A stretch of 40,533 nucleotides of DNA, from the NCBI GenBank assembly GCA_022571865.1, contig JACZXA010000011.1:1-40533 (forward strand), given 5' to 3'. Shown in pieces: positions 1 through 8,446 of the stretch. The stretch's first letter is position 1. Every line of letters starts with the position of its first letter. Under the pieces are notes generated by a model. The model saw only the letters and a program-made list of their open reading frames with translations, ran no database searches and was not told where the DNA came from. Made by a program: the position numbers and the translations under genes. The DNA comes from Pseudomonadota bacterium (GTDB lineage Bacteria; Pseudomonadota; Gammaproteobacteria; Pseudomonadales; Azotimanducaceae).

Positions 1-114
1 ACCGGCGACCAGCGATCATAGGCCTTGGTGACGCTGGCGGTACTCATCTGTGTTGCCATCGAAAGGGGCATCCCGTTAAACGACGATGCGGCCCCTGTTT
101 GCAGCAGGCGGTGA
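1..114. other. Damaged left edge of the window
   Basis: The PBP1A reading frame is interrupted here by TAG at 19-21 and TGA at 112-114. Some in-frame residues between them still look PBP1A-like, for example an AIERG stretch near 55-70. The other two forward frames also contain stops. Either the gene is broken or this is low-quality sequence at a contig end. Nothing else is recognisable in these bases. Confidence 0.5.
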
Positions 115-1095
115 CAATTTGACGACAAACTTCCCGAGTCACAGTACCGCCCGGAGAACGACGACAACCTGTTCAACGGACCCACGCGACTACGTGTAGC
201 GTTTTATAAATCGATCAATCTGGTATCCATGCGGGTGTTGCTCGCCGTCGGTCCCGGTAGAGTCATGAATTACGTTCGTCAGTTTGGTTTCGATACCACC
301 ACATTCCCGCGTAATACCCAGCTCGCCATCGGTGGCGGAACGATGGCTGTCACGCCACTCGACATGGCGGCAATGTATGCCGTTTTTGCCAATGGTGGAT
401 GGCAAGTTCAACCACACATCTTCGACAAGGTGATGAACCTCACGGGTGAGACGATCTTCGAAGCACGGCATCCCGAGGTTTGTGATCCATGCAATGGGCA
501 CGAAGCAAAAGAAGACGATTCGGTCGAACCCACCAACCTGGAAGATCTCCTCGCCGAAGAGGATGCATCCGTTGCCGAAGACGAGACAATTGCGCCAATT
601 ATTCCCGCCACTCGGGTAATTGACAAACGTAATGCCTTCATCATGCACACCATGCTGCAGGACGTGATCCGTCACGGCACCGGCAGAGCCGCCTACCGCA
701 GCCTGCAGCGAGAGGACCTGGCCGGTAAGACAGGCACGACCAACGAAGCCGCCGACACCTGGTTCAACGGCTATAACCTCGATGTCGTCACGACCGTCTG
801 GGTCGGATTCTCCAACCACCAACCGCTCGGTCGTCGGGAGTGGGGTTCCAGCACGCCTCTACCCATCTGGATTGACTACATGACCGAGGCTCTGAAGGGG
901 CGCCCAGAGCGCTTTCCGGATCAACCAGAAGGTGTGGTCACCGTGAAGATAGATCCAGTCAGCGGCAAACTCGCCTCACCACAGCAGGACAATGCGATCT
1001 TCGAGTATTTCCTCTCCGAACATGCACCGAAGCTGGATAACACTTGGCTTCCACCAGAAGAAACCACCGAGATCAAACCTGAAGATATTTTCTGA
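115..1095 (+). CDS. mrcA: Penicillin-binding protein 1A, C-terminal part (5' truncated)
   Basis: This is the C-terminal part of a bifunctional class A peptidoglycan synthase, an inner-membrane enzyme that polymerises and cross-links murein in the periplasm. The visible portion is the transpeptidase domain. It contains the GPTRLR and NLVSMRVLL segments typical of PBP1A and the KTGTTNEAADTWFNG box at about 727-771, whose KTG triad lines the active site. The acyl-serine SxxK motif and the whole glycosyltransferase domain lie outside the window. Homology-like sequence continues upstream of the ATG at 229, so that codon is not a genuine start. The open frame begins after the TGA at 112. An acidic insert (about residues 135-165 of the fragment) precedes the KTG box, as often seen in PBP1A. 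The gene ends 16 bp from the convergent M48 gene. Family assignment is confident; whether the upstream break is real is unknown. Confidence 0.88.
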   Translation, partial: QFDDKLPESQYRPENDDNLFNGPTRLRVAFYKSINLVSMRVLLAVGPGRVMNYVRQFGFDTTTFPRNTQLAIGGGTMAVTPLDMAAMYAVFANGGWQVQPHIFDKVMNLTGETIFEARHPEVCDPCNGHEAKEDDSVEPTNLEDLLAEEDASVAEDETIAPIIPATRVIDKRNAFIMHTMLQDVIRHGTGRAAYRSLQREDLAGKTGTTNEAADTWFNGYNLDVVTTVWVGFSNHQPLGRREWGSSTPLPIWIDYMTEALKGRPERFPDQPEGVVTVKIDPVSGKLASPQQDNAIFEYFLSEHAPKLDNTWLPPEETTEIKPEDIF

Positions 1096-1111
1096 TCTTA
1101 GCTTGTCTTAG

Positions 1112-2527
1112 CTATTGAATGATCTTGATGTTGTCACCCGCACGGGGTTCTCCGTGAGGGTGATGACCGTTGATCGCCCGGAGCGTTTCTTCCGCGTATG
1201 ACTTTATCGACACTTGCTGCGACAAGCTGAGATAGGTGTCAGACGGACGCGCAACGATGACTTTGATCCGCTGGTTGTTGGCAACTTTCAGATCCGCGGC
1301 CGTCATCGCCCGGAACGAGTCCACGGTGAAGCGCCACTTCTCTTCGAAAGTCGCAGGATCCCCCAATGGGCCCACCTCGCCGCGAAACATGTAGACACTG
1401 CCATCCTTGTAGATGATTGCGATCTTACGTACCTGAGCGTCGCCACCAGCCACTTCGATGTCACCAATGAAAGCGGGGTAGCCATTCACTTCTATGGATT
1501 CGCCGTTTATTACGTCGTCCCGTTTAAGTGTTTCGGTGACGTATTGCGCCGGTGTTTCTTCTTTGTTTTCCGGGGCACTCATCGGCTGAAGGGTAATTGA
1601 TGAATCGGAGCTACCTGCGCGGGGCTTGCCGATGACCTGGGTGCGGGTATTGGTGAGGTCCCACTCATCCGGGAAGGTAACCACCACCCGCAACGACCCG
1701 TGATAATAACTTTGACCCTTGATCAAGCCGGTCGCAGCTTCATCGCCATAGACCATGCCTTCGATCATCTCCCAGAAATCCCGTTCCGGGTCACGGAGTG
1801 TGTCCGGCAGCAGACGCTGTGATTTATTCACCAGTTCGTGCAGCCGTTTGTCATTTTTGGGGTGACTGCGGAACAGCCCGTGATAGACGGTCGGACGTTT
1901 CTGGACCTGTCTGGAAAAAGCTTCGTGCTCTTTCAGTACCTGAATCACATCGATCATGGCAAGCGGATTGTATCCGGCTCGTGCCAGAAACTCACCGCCA
2001 TATTCATCCGCTTCGAGCTCATACTTACGCCCGAACCCGGCGACTTCTTTGGCGGTATAATCTCTGGCAACATCGGCGATGGCGCTCGTCCCGGTTGCGA
2101 GAGAGCCGAGAAACCCGAGCACATCGCCTAGCAGTTTGGCGCTCTTGTGGCGGCTGGTGTGTCGTCCCACGACGTGGCCAATCTCATGACCGATGACACC
2201 CGCCAGCTCATCTTCCGAACGCAGATACGCAATGAGCCCGCGGTTGACGAAAATATACCCATCTCCGGTGGCAAATGCATTGACCGTCGGATTGTCGACT
2301 ACGGTAAAGTAATAGGTCTCACCCGCGGCCGAACTAGTCGCCAATAACCGCTCACCAACCTCCGTGACGTATGCCTGCCATGCTTCATCGGCATACAGGC
2401 CATCTTTTTCTTTGAGCTCGTTGTATATCTTCTCGCCATCGCCGGGCTTTTTCGCAGACACGCTGCCCGCCCAGCAAAGCGCAAAGAAACATACCGCAAG
2501 AAGAAGGATTGAGTGGTTGGTTCTCAT
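1112..2527 (-). CDS. Periplasmic M48-family zinc metalloprotease
   Basis: This is a probable exported zinc peptidase of the M48 family (BepA/LoiP-like), a group associated with outer-membrane protein quality control. From the ATG at 2527 the protein has a classic signal peptide: MRTNHS, a hydrophobic core, then a VSA cleavage site near residue 25. The zinc motif HEIGH lies at about residues 114-118, and ELEADEYG supplies the third ligand. The C-terminal 60 residues (TYLSLSQQ, then LRAING, then AGDNIKII) resemble a LysM-like fold, as in several M48 peptidases. A TTG at 2551 would add eight residues, but the ATG gives the better signal peptide. The gene is convergent with the PBP1A gene and lies downstream of rpmE on the same strand, with its own possible promoter. 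The exact substrate cannot be read from sequence. Confidence 0.9.
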   Translation of the reverse strand: MRTNHSILLLAVCFFALCWAGSVSAKKPGDGEKIYNELKEKDGLYADEAWQAYVTEVGERLLATSSAAGETYYFTVVDNPTVNAFATGDGYIFVNRGLIAYLRSEDELAGVIGHEIGHVVGRHTSRHKSAKLLGDVLGFLGSLATGTSAIADVARDYTAKEVAGFGRKYELEADEYGGEFLARAGYNPLAMIDVIQVLKEHEAFSRQVQKRPTVYHGLFRSHPKNDKRLHELVNKSQRLLPDTLRDPERDFWEMIEGMVYGDEAATGLIKGQSYYHGSLRVVVTFPDEWDLTNTRTQVIGKPRAGSSDSSITLQPMSAPENKEETPAQYVTETLKRDDVINGESIEVNGYPAFIGDIEVAGGDAQVRKIAIIYKDGSVYMFRGEVGPLGDPATFEEKWRFTVDSFRAMTAADLKVANNQRIKVIVARPSDTYLSLSQQVSIKSYAEETLRAINGHHPHGEPRAGDNIKIIQ

Positions 2528-2638
2528 GTGAATGTTCCCGAATCGCTTCAATACCGGCCGTGATACAACTCAAATCACTCGATTACCAAGGATACGTGTT
2601 TTGTGCTTGGAGCATAGCCTAACCTTGACCCTTGCAGA

Positions 2639-2667
2639 TTTAGACCCTGTAGGATGCCCAGGTTCAA
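2639..2667 (-). promoter_or_regulatory. Candidate sigma-70 promoter for the M48 gene
   Basis: On the minus strand TTGAAC and TCTAAA are separated by exactly 17 nt, between rpmE and the M48 gene. It would give a leader of roughly 100 nt. It was found by eye and the -10 is only moderate. Confidence 0.35.
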
Positions 2668-2695
2668 CTGAACGGCAGATGAATCGACGCGGACG

Positions 2696-2974
2696 CTAGT
2701 TCTGATCAGCCTGCTGATCCGACCCCTGCCCCGATTCCTGATTGGACTCCTGATTCGATGCGTGGGTAACCGAACGGTTACCGAAACGACGCCGGAAGCG
2801 CTCTACCCGACCACCCGTATCCAGGATCTTCTGTTTGCCGGTGTAAAAAGGATGGCAAGCCGAACAGACATCGAGATGGATGTCTTCGCCGAGGGTCGAA
2901 CGCGTTTCGATGATATTGCCACAGCTACAGGTGGCTTTGATATCGCGGTATTCTGGATGGATGTCTGGTTTCAT
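2696..2974 (-). CDS. rpmE: 50S ribosomal protein L31 (zinc-binding type)
   Basis: Ribosomal protein L31 binds the large subunit at the inter-subunit bridge. The protein begins MKPDIHPEY. The cysteines at 16, 18, 37 and 40 (CSC and CSAC) mark the zinc-containing C+ form rather than the zinc-free YkgM-type paralogue. The core ends near residue 72. A Gln/Ser/Asp-rich tail of about 20 residues follows, which is longer than usual. The ATG at 2974 is chosen because the frame upstream of it has no L31 similarity. The gene is divergent from priA. The intergenic region contains a promoter candidate and a structured leader on this strand, so autogenous control is plausible. Confidence 0.95.
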   Translation of the reverse strand: MKPDIHPEYRDIKATCSCGNIIETRSTLGEDIHLDVCSACHPFYTGKQKILDTGGRVERFRRRFGNRSVTHASNQESNQESGQGSDQQADQN

Positions 2975-3055
2975 TGATCTGTACCGTTGCATTCGACTGG
3001 TCGTGCCCTCTGCGAGGTTTGCTCTGGTAAGTACCAGTCGCACCCCCTCCGGGGC
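2975..3055 (-). promoter_or_regulatory. Structured 5' leader of rpmE with alternative hairpins
   Basis: On the minus strand CGACTGGT (3040-3033) can pair over a long range with ACCAGTCG (3001-2994), giving 8 bp. Part of the same segment can instead pair locally with ACCAG (3028-3024) across an ACTT loop. The two pairings exclude each other. Ribosomal-protein leaders, including proposed gammaproteobacterial L31 leaders, often work this way. A regulatory role here is inferred. Confidence 0.4.
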
Positions 3056-3060
3056 CGCGG

Positions 3061-3089
3061 AGTTTAGTCATCTGCCCATCCGTTGGCAA
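3061..3089 (-). promoter_or_regulatory. Candidate sigma-70 promoter for rpmE
   Basis: On the minus strand TTGCCA and TAAACT are separated by 17 nt. The predicted transcript would start near 3055 and include the alternative-hairpin leader. Confidence 0.45.
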
Positions 3090-3221
3090 GGCTCAAACCA
3101 TACCGACGGTTTCTCAACTTTCGACGCCTTTACGGACCGATCATGTGAGGAACCCCAAACCTTACAATAGCCGTAAAAAGCAAGCAGCTAACGTACGTAT
3201 GAACCTGAGGTAGTCTTCGAG

Positions 3222-5384
3222 TTGACCCATGCCACCGAAACCGTCCGTGTCGCCATACCCAGGCCGCTGCACGCTCTGTTCGATTATTCGGTTCCCGATG
3301 CGCTTGCAGGCCCCGTAGTCGGAGCGCGAGTCATAGTACCGTTCGGACGGCAACGACTGACTGCGATCTGTGTCGGGCAAAATCCGACCGATGTACATCC
3401 CAGGTTGAAACCCATATCGGCGGTATTGGACAGTGAAAACGCCTTTGGGAATGAGCTTTATGAGCTCGCCCTCTGGCTCGCCGAATATTATCACCACCCC
3501 TTGGGCGAGGTGCTCGGGACCATTCTGCCGGTAGCCGCACGCCGCGAGGCAAAATTCATCATCCACCATCCGGAAACCTGGCAACGAACTGAAAAGCCTG
3601 CGGACATTACCCGGGCGCCGAAGCAGCAGGCGCTCATCGACTACATAGAGGCCGAAGGCGGCGTGTTGGAAGCCGCACAGCTGCGGGCGGCCGGTTTTAC
3701 CCGCACCATTATTCGGGCGGTTGCAGGGAAAGGCCTCATCGTCGCCACCGAACCGGCTCCAGCGCTGGAACAACTCGCAACGACGCAACCGGTACTCAAT
3801 TCCGAACAGACCCAAGTGGTCGCCGCACTCATCCAACACCTCGATGGGTTTGCGCCAAGCCTGCTCGATGGCATCACCGGCAGCGGTAAGACGGAAATTT
3901 ATCTCCGACTGATCGAACGGGTGCGCGCACAAGGGCGACAGGTACTCGTTCTCGTTCCCGAAATCGCGCTTACGCCACAAACAGTGGCACGTTTTAGGGA
4001 CCGTTTCGGAGTCGCCGAGGTACTGCATTCCAACCTCACCGATAATCAACGGCTGCAGACCTGGTTGAAATGTAAACGCGGCGACATTGGAATCCTCATC
4101 GGTACCCGCTCCGCCATATTGACGCCATTCGCCAATCTTGGCCTGATTGTCGTCGACGAAGAACATGATAGCTCCTTCAAACAGACCGACGGATTGCGCT
4201 ACTCCGCTCGGGACGTGGCGGTGAAACGCGCCCAGAACTTGAACATTCCCTTGCTGCTTGGCAGTGCCACACCATCTCTGGAATCGCTTCTCAACGCGCA
4301 CAACGGGCGTTACCGTCACCTGAAGCTGACCAAACGCGCCGGGGGTGCCGAACTACCCAGTTTTCATTTGCTCGATATTCGCGGACACCGGCTGACCGAC
4401 GGGCTGAGTGCGCCGTTACAGCAAATTATCGGCAAACACCTCAAGGCTGGCAGTCAGGTACTGGTATTCCTCAACCGGCGCGGATATGCGCCCAGCTATC
4501 TGTGTCCTCAATGCGGCTGGCGAGCCACCTGCCCACTGTGTGACATGCCAATGACCTTACACAAAACCCCTGCAGCCCTGATCTGTCACCACTGTGCCCG
4601 TCGCGAGTTCCCACCATCGGTGTGCACGGCTTGTGGAAAACCAAGCCCGATCGCTATCGGAATCGGTACGCAACGGGCTGCCGAAGGCTTGAGTCTTCTG
4701 TTCCCCGATATGCCGCTGTACCGAATCGACCGAGACACGACCCGCAGCCAGCGACGCATGGAGGAGCAGTTCATGGCTATCCGCCAGGGGCATCCGGCGA
4801 TCCTCGTCGGTACCCAGATGCTCGCCAAGGGTCATCATTTTCCAAACGTTACTCTGGTTGCCGTGTTGAACGCGGACGGCGGCTTCTGCAGCGCAGATTT
4901 CCGGGCGCCCGAACGTATTGCCCAACTCATCATTCAAGTTGCCGGACGGGCCGGGCGGGCGGAGCGCCCAGGTGAGGTGTGGATTCAAACTTACCAACCG
5001 GAAAACCCACTGCTGCTGTCACTCATTACCCAAGGTTACGAAAGCTTCGCATTCTCAGAGCTCGCGTCGAGAAAGCGCGCCGGCCTGCCCCCCTACCGGC
5101 CGATGGCAATGTTGCGCGCAGAGAGTCGCGATACTGCACTGCCGATGGCGTTCCTGAGTGACATTCGCTCGGCGCTGAGCGGCGAATTCGAGGTGTTGGG
5201 GCCGGCACCTGCGCCTATTCAACGCATCAATGACCGGAACCGCTTTCAACTCCTGATGCTGGCCGATGACCGTCGGATGCTACACCGCGGCCTGCATAGG
5301 CTGCAGGAAAAAATCGCGAGTGAAAAACCCCTTCCAACCAATCTGCGCTACTCTCTCGACGTCGATCCGTACGATACTTTCTGA
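3222..5384 (+). CDS. priA: Primosomal replication-restart helicase PriA
   Basis: PriA is a 3'-to-5' superfamily 2 helicase that recognises stalled forks and reloads the replicative helicase. The N-terminal 3'-end-binding domain (RVAIPRPLHALFDYSVP) is followed by Walker A GITGSGKTEIY with Lys223 and the Walker B box DEEH at 312-315. The C-terminal half has the zinc-binding module with eight cysteines at 428, 431, 437, 440, 455, 458, 468 and 471. The helicase core motifs QVAGRAGR and GTQMLAKGHHF follow. The length of 720 residues is normal. TTG at 3222 is the only start that keeps the conserved N-terminus; the ATG codons at 3199 and 3229 are out of frame. The gene is divergent from rpmE. The argS gene that often follows priA before the SPOR gene is missing here. 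Confidence 0.96.
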   Translation: MTHATETVRVAIPRPLHALFDYSVPDALAGPVVGARVIVPFGRQRLTAICVGQNPTDVHPRLKPISAVLDSENAFGNELYELALWLAEYYHHPLGEVLGTILPVAARREAKFIIHHPETWQRTEKPADITRAPKQQALIDYIEAEGGVLEAAQLRAAGFTRTIIRAVAGKGLIVATEPAPALEQLATTQPVLNSEQTQVVAALIQHLDGFAPSLLDGITGSGKTEIYLRLIERVRAQGRQVLVLVPEIALTPQTVARFRDRFGVAEVLHSNLTDNQRLQTWLKCKRGDIGILIGTRSAILTPFANLGLIVVDEEHDSSFKQTDGLRYSARDVAVKRAQNLNIPLLLGSATPSLESLLNAHNGRYRHLKLTKRAGGAELPSFHLLDIRGHRLTDGLSAPLQQIIGKHLKAGSQVLVFLNRRGYAPSYLCPQCGWRATCPLCDMPMTLHKTPAALICHHCARREFPPSVCTACGKPSPIAIGIGTQRAAEGLSLLFPDMPLYRIDRDTTRSQRRMEEQFMAIRQGHPAILVGTQMLAKGHHFPNVTLVAVLNADGGFCSADFRAPERIAQLIIQVAGRAGRAERPGEVWIQTYQPENPLLLSLITQGYESFAFSELASRKRAGLPPYRPMAMLRAESRDTALPMAFLSDIRSALSGEFEVLGPAPAPIQRINDRNRFQLLMLADDRRMLHRGLHRLQEKIASEKPLPTNLRYSLDVDPYDTF

Positions 5385-5442
5385 TTCCCGTTTAGCTCCG
5401 CCGCAGGCGCCTTGGCGCCGCTAATCACCTATAGTGGCCGTC

Positions 5443-6003
5443 ATGCCCAAAGATTTTGCGAACCGAACCGGCTCGAAGAAAAAATCCAGACCCAATGGAC
5501 CCCAACGCCGTACCCCCAGGAAGGCGCCTGCAAGAACGATTTTTCACGGTGCAAGCTTCTCGGCTGGTATCGTACTTGGCATCGTGCTCGCAGTCCTCGG
5601 AGCTTATGCCCCACAGCTTTTTGAAGATGAGCTGAAACAAATCACCGAGCGGCGCGAACAAGTGGGCAAAATCAGTTTTGAATTTGACCGAATCCTGCGC
5701 GAGAGCGAGGTCGTCACCGACCCCTCAGTTTACGTAGTCCCCGAGGATGAAAAATCGACCAGGGCGGTGGAGTACCTTCTGCAGGCAGGATCCTTCCGTA
5801 GCGAGGATGATGCGGAAGGTTTGAGGGCTTCGCTGTTACTGATGGATCTACCGACAAATTCATATCGTGTGCAGCTTGAAAATGGCGCCTGGTTTCGTGT
5901 TCTGGTAGGTCCATTTCCTACCCAGGATACGGCTCAACGCGCGATGACCCGCCTACGCCAACGCAATATTTCAGCGTTATTGATCAAACGGCCAGTATCT
6001 TAA
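5443..6003 (+). CDS. SPOR-domain cell-division protein, FtsN-like
   Basis: This is a single-pass membrane protein with a C-terminal peptidoglycan-binding SPOR domain, of the FtsN-like type that sits between priA and hslV in many gammaproteobacteria. The cytoplasmic tail is very basic (KKKSR and RRTPRK). One membrane helix lies at about residues 37-57. A linker follows, and a SPOR domain begins at about residue 110 (YLLQAGSFRSEDDAE) and includes RVLVGPFPTQDTAQRAM. ATG at 5443 is preferred; an in-frame GTG at 5434 would add three residues. A TATAGT hexamer lies only 7 nt upstream of the ATG and there is no clear Shine-Dalgarno sequence. At 186 residues it is shorter than E. coli FtsN. The FtsN-like role is inferred from domain order and synteny. 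Confidence 0.88.
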   Translation: MPKDFANRTGSKKKSRPNGPQRRTPRKAPARTIFHGASFSAGIVLGIVLAVLGAYAPQLFEDELKQITERREQVGKISFEFDRILRESEVVTDPSVYVVPEDEKSTRAVEYLLQAGSFRSEDDAEGLRASLLLMDLPTNSYRVQLENGAWFRVLVGPFPTQDTAQRAMTRLRQRNISALLIKRPVS

Positions 6004-6059
6004 TCGCCGATGAGAGCAGCCGCTCGTCCGGATCGGTCGCCAAACCCGAATCCAGAGCG

Positions 6060-6088
6060 TTGAAATTCAGTGAAACGAACCCCACTAT
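6060..6088 (+). promoter_or_regulatory. Sigma-32 (heat-shock)-like promoter of hslVU
   Basis: TTGAAA at 6060-6065 is followed after 14 nt by CCCCACTA at 6080-6087. This closely matches the sigma-32 pattern (CTTGAAA, 13-15 nt, CCCCAT-T) in sequence and spacing. It lies 40 bp upstream of hslV, a known heat-shock operon in E. coli. Confidence 0.65.
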
Positions 6089-6127
6089 GCTGACCCGGCA
6101 CTGATTTGATGGATTGGACCGATCGGC

Positions 6128-6670
6128 ATGGAACAGTTTCACGGCACGACAATCCTCTGTGTGCGCGGTGATTCCCAGGTTGTCGTGGGTGGGGACGGCC
6201 AGGTATCGCTTGGCCAGACCATTATGAAAGGCAACGCCCGCAAGGTCCGCAGGTTGTATGAGAATAAAGTGTTATCCGGGTTTGCCGGTGGCACGGCGGA
6301 CGCGTTTACGCTCTTTGAGCGCTTCGAGGCGATGCTCGAAAAGTACCAGGGCAACCTCACCCGCGCGGCAGTGGAGCTTGCCAAGGATTGGCGTTCGGAT
6401 CGGGCGCTTAGACGGCTGGAAGCTATGCTCATCGTAGCCGACACGGAGACTTCGCTGTTGATAAGCGGCACCGGTGACGTGATAGAACCCGAACATGGGC
6501 TCATCGCTATCGGATCCGGGGGACCGTACGCACAGTCGGCTGCGCGGGCACTGACGGAGAACACCGAGCTTAACCCGCAAACCATAGTCGAAAAGGCGCT
6601 CGCCATCGCCGCTGATATTTGCGTCTATACCAATCACGTCCGCACGATTGAGGTACTCGAACTCCAATGA
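6128..6670 (+). CDS. hslV: ATP-dependent protease subunit HslV
   Basis: HslV is the proteolytic subunit of the HslVU (ClpYQ) cytoplasmic protease, a threonine peptidase related to the proteasome beta subunit. The mature N-terminal TTIL is preceded by MEQFHG, so a six-residue propeptide must be removed to expose the catalytic Thr. In E. coli only Met is removed. The [19 protein letters not shown] and [12 protein letters not shown] segments and the C-terminal VYTNH are typical. The length of 180 residues is normal. The stop codon overlaps the hslU start (ATGA), so the pair is translationally coupled. A sigma-32-like promoter lies just upstream. Confidence 0.97.
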   Translation: MEQFHGTTILCVRGDSQVVVGGDGQVSLGQTIMKGNARKVRRLYENKVLSGFAGGTADAFTLFERFEAMLEKYQGNLTRAAVELAKDWRSDRALRRLEAMLIVADTETSLLISGTGDVIEPEHGLIAIGSGGPYAQSAARALTENTELNPQTIVEKALAIAADICVYTNHVRTIEVLELQ

Positions 6671-7998
6671 CTCAGATGACCCCTCGAGAAATCGTCCATG
6701 AGCTGGACCGGTACATCATCGGCCAGGATAGTGCCAAGCGGGCAGTGGCGATCGCGCTGCGCAACCGCTGGCGACGCATGCAGTTAGAACCCGAGATGCG
6801 CGAGGAAATCACGCCGAAGAACATTCTCATGATCGGTCCGACCGGGGTTGGGAAAACTGAAATTGCCAGACGGCTCGCCCGGCTTGCCAACGCGCCATTC
6901 ATCAAAATCGAAGCGACGAAGTTCACCGAAGTTGGCTACGTTGGTCGTGACGTCGAATCGATTATCCGCGATCTTGCCGACGTTGCCGTCAAGATGTTAC
7001 GCGAAGAGCAGATTGCACGGGTGCAAAATCGAGCGGACGACGCCGCCGAAGAACGCATACTCGATGCGTTGTTGCCAGAACCGAGAACCATCGCGTCCGC
7101 TGCCGATGAGCCCGCCGAAGATTCGAACACACGCCAGCTCTTTCGCAAACGGCTGCGCGAAGGGGAACTCGATGATCGGGAAATAGACATCGATATCGAA
7201 GCGGTGACGGTCGGAGTTGAAATCATGGCCCCCCCGGGCATGGAAGAAATGACCAACCAGCTGCAGAGCATGTTCAGCAACTTAGGCAGCGGCAAAAAGC
7301 GCAGCGTCCGCCTGAAAATCAAAGACGCTCACCGTAAGCTTCGCGAGGAAGAAGCCGCAAAACTGGTTAACGAGGAAGAGGTGAAAGCCAAAGCGGTCGA
7401 GCTTGTCGAGCAGACTGGAATCGTTTTCCTCGATGAGCTCGACAAGGTCGCCCGGCATGGCGAAACCTCCGGTGTGGATGTGTCCCGCGAAGGAGTACAA
7501 CGGGACTTGCTGCCACTCATCGAGGGCTGCACCGTTTCCACCAAGTACGGAATGATCCGTACAGACCACATTCTGTTCATCGCCGCCGGCGCGTTCCACC
7601 TGTCAAAACCTTCTGATCTCATTCCGGAGCTACAGGGCCGGCTTCCTATTCGAGTAGAATTGAGCTCACTGACTGCTGAAGACTTCAAACGTATCCTGGT
7701 GGAGCCCAAAGCCTCGTTAACCGAACAGTATCAGGCTTTGCTGGCCACCGAAGATGTCGACGTGACCTTCACGGAAGACGGCCTCGACCGAGTGGCCGAA
7801 CTCGCCTGGCATGTCAACGAGGCCACGGAAAATATCGGCGCGCGACGTTTACATACGGTTATGGAAAGGCTCCTGGAAGACATTTCGTTCGGGGCTACCG
7901 ACTGCGATCACACAACCGTCTTAATCGACGCGGACTACGTTAACGAACATGTCGGTAAGCTTGCGGAGAACGAAGATCTTTCCCGCTACATTCTTTAG
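6667..7998 (+). CDS. hslU: ATP-dependent protease ATPase subunit HslU
   Basis: HslU is the AAA+ unfoldase that feeds substrates to HslV. It starts [20 protein letters not shown]. Walker A is GPTGVGKTE with Lys63, and Walker B is VFLDELDK with Asp256 and Glu257. The I domain between them (about residues 110-240) contains the [16 protein letters not shown] segment. The C-terminus ends in EDLSRYIL, the tail that inserts into HslV. The length of 443 residues is normal. It overlaps hslV by 4 nt and is followed 33 bp later by the DUF971 gene, the usual gammaproteobacterial order. Confidence 0.97.
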   Translation: MTQMTPREIVHELDRYIIGQDSAKRAVAIALRNRWRRMQLEPEMREEITPKNILMIGPTGVGKTEIARRLARLANAPFIKIEATKFTEVGYVGRDVESIIRDLADVAVKMLREEQIARVQNRADDAAEERILDALLPEPRTIASAADEPAEDSNTRQLFRKRLREGELDDREIDIDIEAVTVGVEIMAPPGMEEMTNQLQSMFSNLGSGKKRSVRLKIKDAHRKLREEEAAKLVNEEEVKAKAVELVEQTGIVFLDELDKVARHGETSGVDVSREGVQRDLLPLIEGCTVSTKYGMIRTDHILFIAAGAFHLSKPSDLIPELQGRLPIRVELSSLTAEDFKRILVEPKASLTEQYQALLATEDVDVTFTEDGLDRVAELAWHVNEATENIGARRLHTVMERLLEDISFGATDCDHTTVLIDADYVNEHVGKLAENEDLSRYIL

Positions 7999-8031
7999 CG
8001 AAGAGCCTTACCGAAGAGCTTCGATACGACC

Positions 8032-8415
8032 ATGAGCCAGCCGGAAAAAATCACCTATCACAAGCAATCGAAAACTCTGGAACTCAAATTTCTGGAAGGG
8101 GATTTCGAAATTCCCGCGGAGCTACTCAGGGTCTATTCACCTTCGGCGGAAGTACGCGGACACAGCAAAGACGAGCGGCGCCTGCAAACTGGCAAGAAGC
8201 ACGTTGCCATCAAAGGCATAGAACCGGTTGGCAACTACGCAATTCGTATTCTCTTTGATGACGGTCATGATTCCGGCCTCTACGCCTGGGCCTATCTACG
8301 CGACCTTGCTGAGAACACCGAGCGCTATTGGCGCGACTACCTCGCGGAACTCAAGGCCGCCAACGCAACACGCCTTCCCACGATACCAGTGGGCCAATGG
8401 ACCCCTAAAGCGTAA
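8032..8415 (+). CDS. DUF971 protein (gamma-butyrobetaine hydroxylase-like N-terminal domain)
   Basis: This is a small protein of 127 residues made of one DUF971 domain, the fold seen at the N-terminus of gamma-butyrobetaine hydroxylases. Here it stands alone without the dioxygenase domain. Typical segments are LRVYSPSAEVRGH, VAIKGIEPVGNYAIRILFDDGHDSGLYAW and LRDLAENTERYW. It lies between hslU and ubiE, its common position in gammaproteobacteria. No catalytic residues are recognisable and its function is not established. ATG at 8032 agrees with the family. Confidence 0.9.
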   Translation: MSQPEKITYHKQSKTLELKFLEGDFEIPAELLRVYSPSAEVRGHSKDERRLQTGKKHVAIKGIEPVGNYAIRILFDDGHDSGLYAWAYLRDLAENTERYWRDYLAELKAANATRLPTIPVGQWTPKA

Positions 8416-8446
8416 ACTCATCAACCCCTGTCAACGCCGAAGGCCC

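Noticed and set aside
5400-5420. GGCGCC repeat after priA as a terminator
   Set aside because: The hairpin loop is too small and no T run follows.
8228-8446. Longer ubiE start inside the DUF971 gene
   Set aside because: The extension overlaps a well-supported gene in another frame and lacks family similarity.
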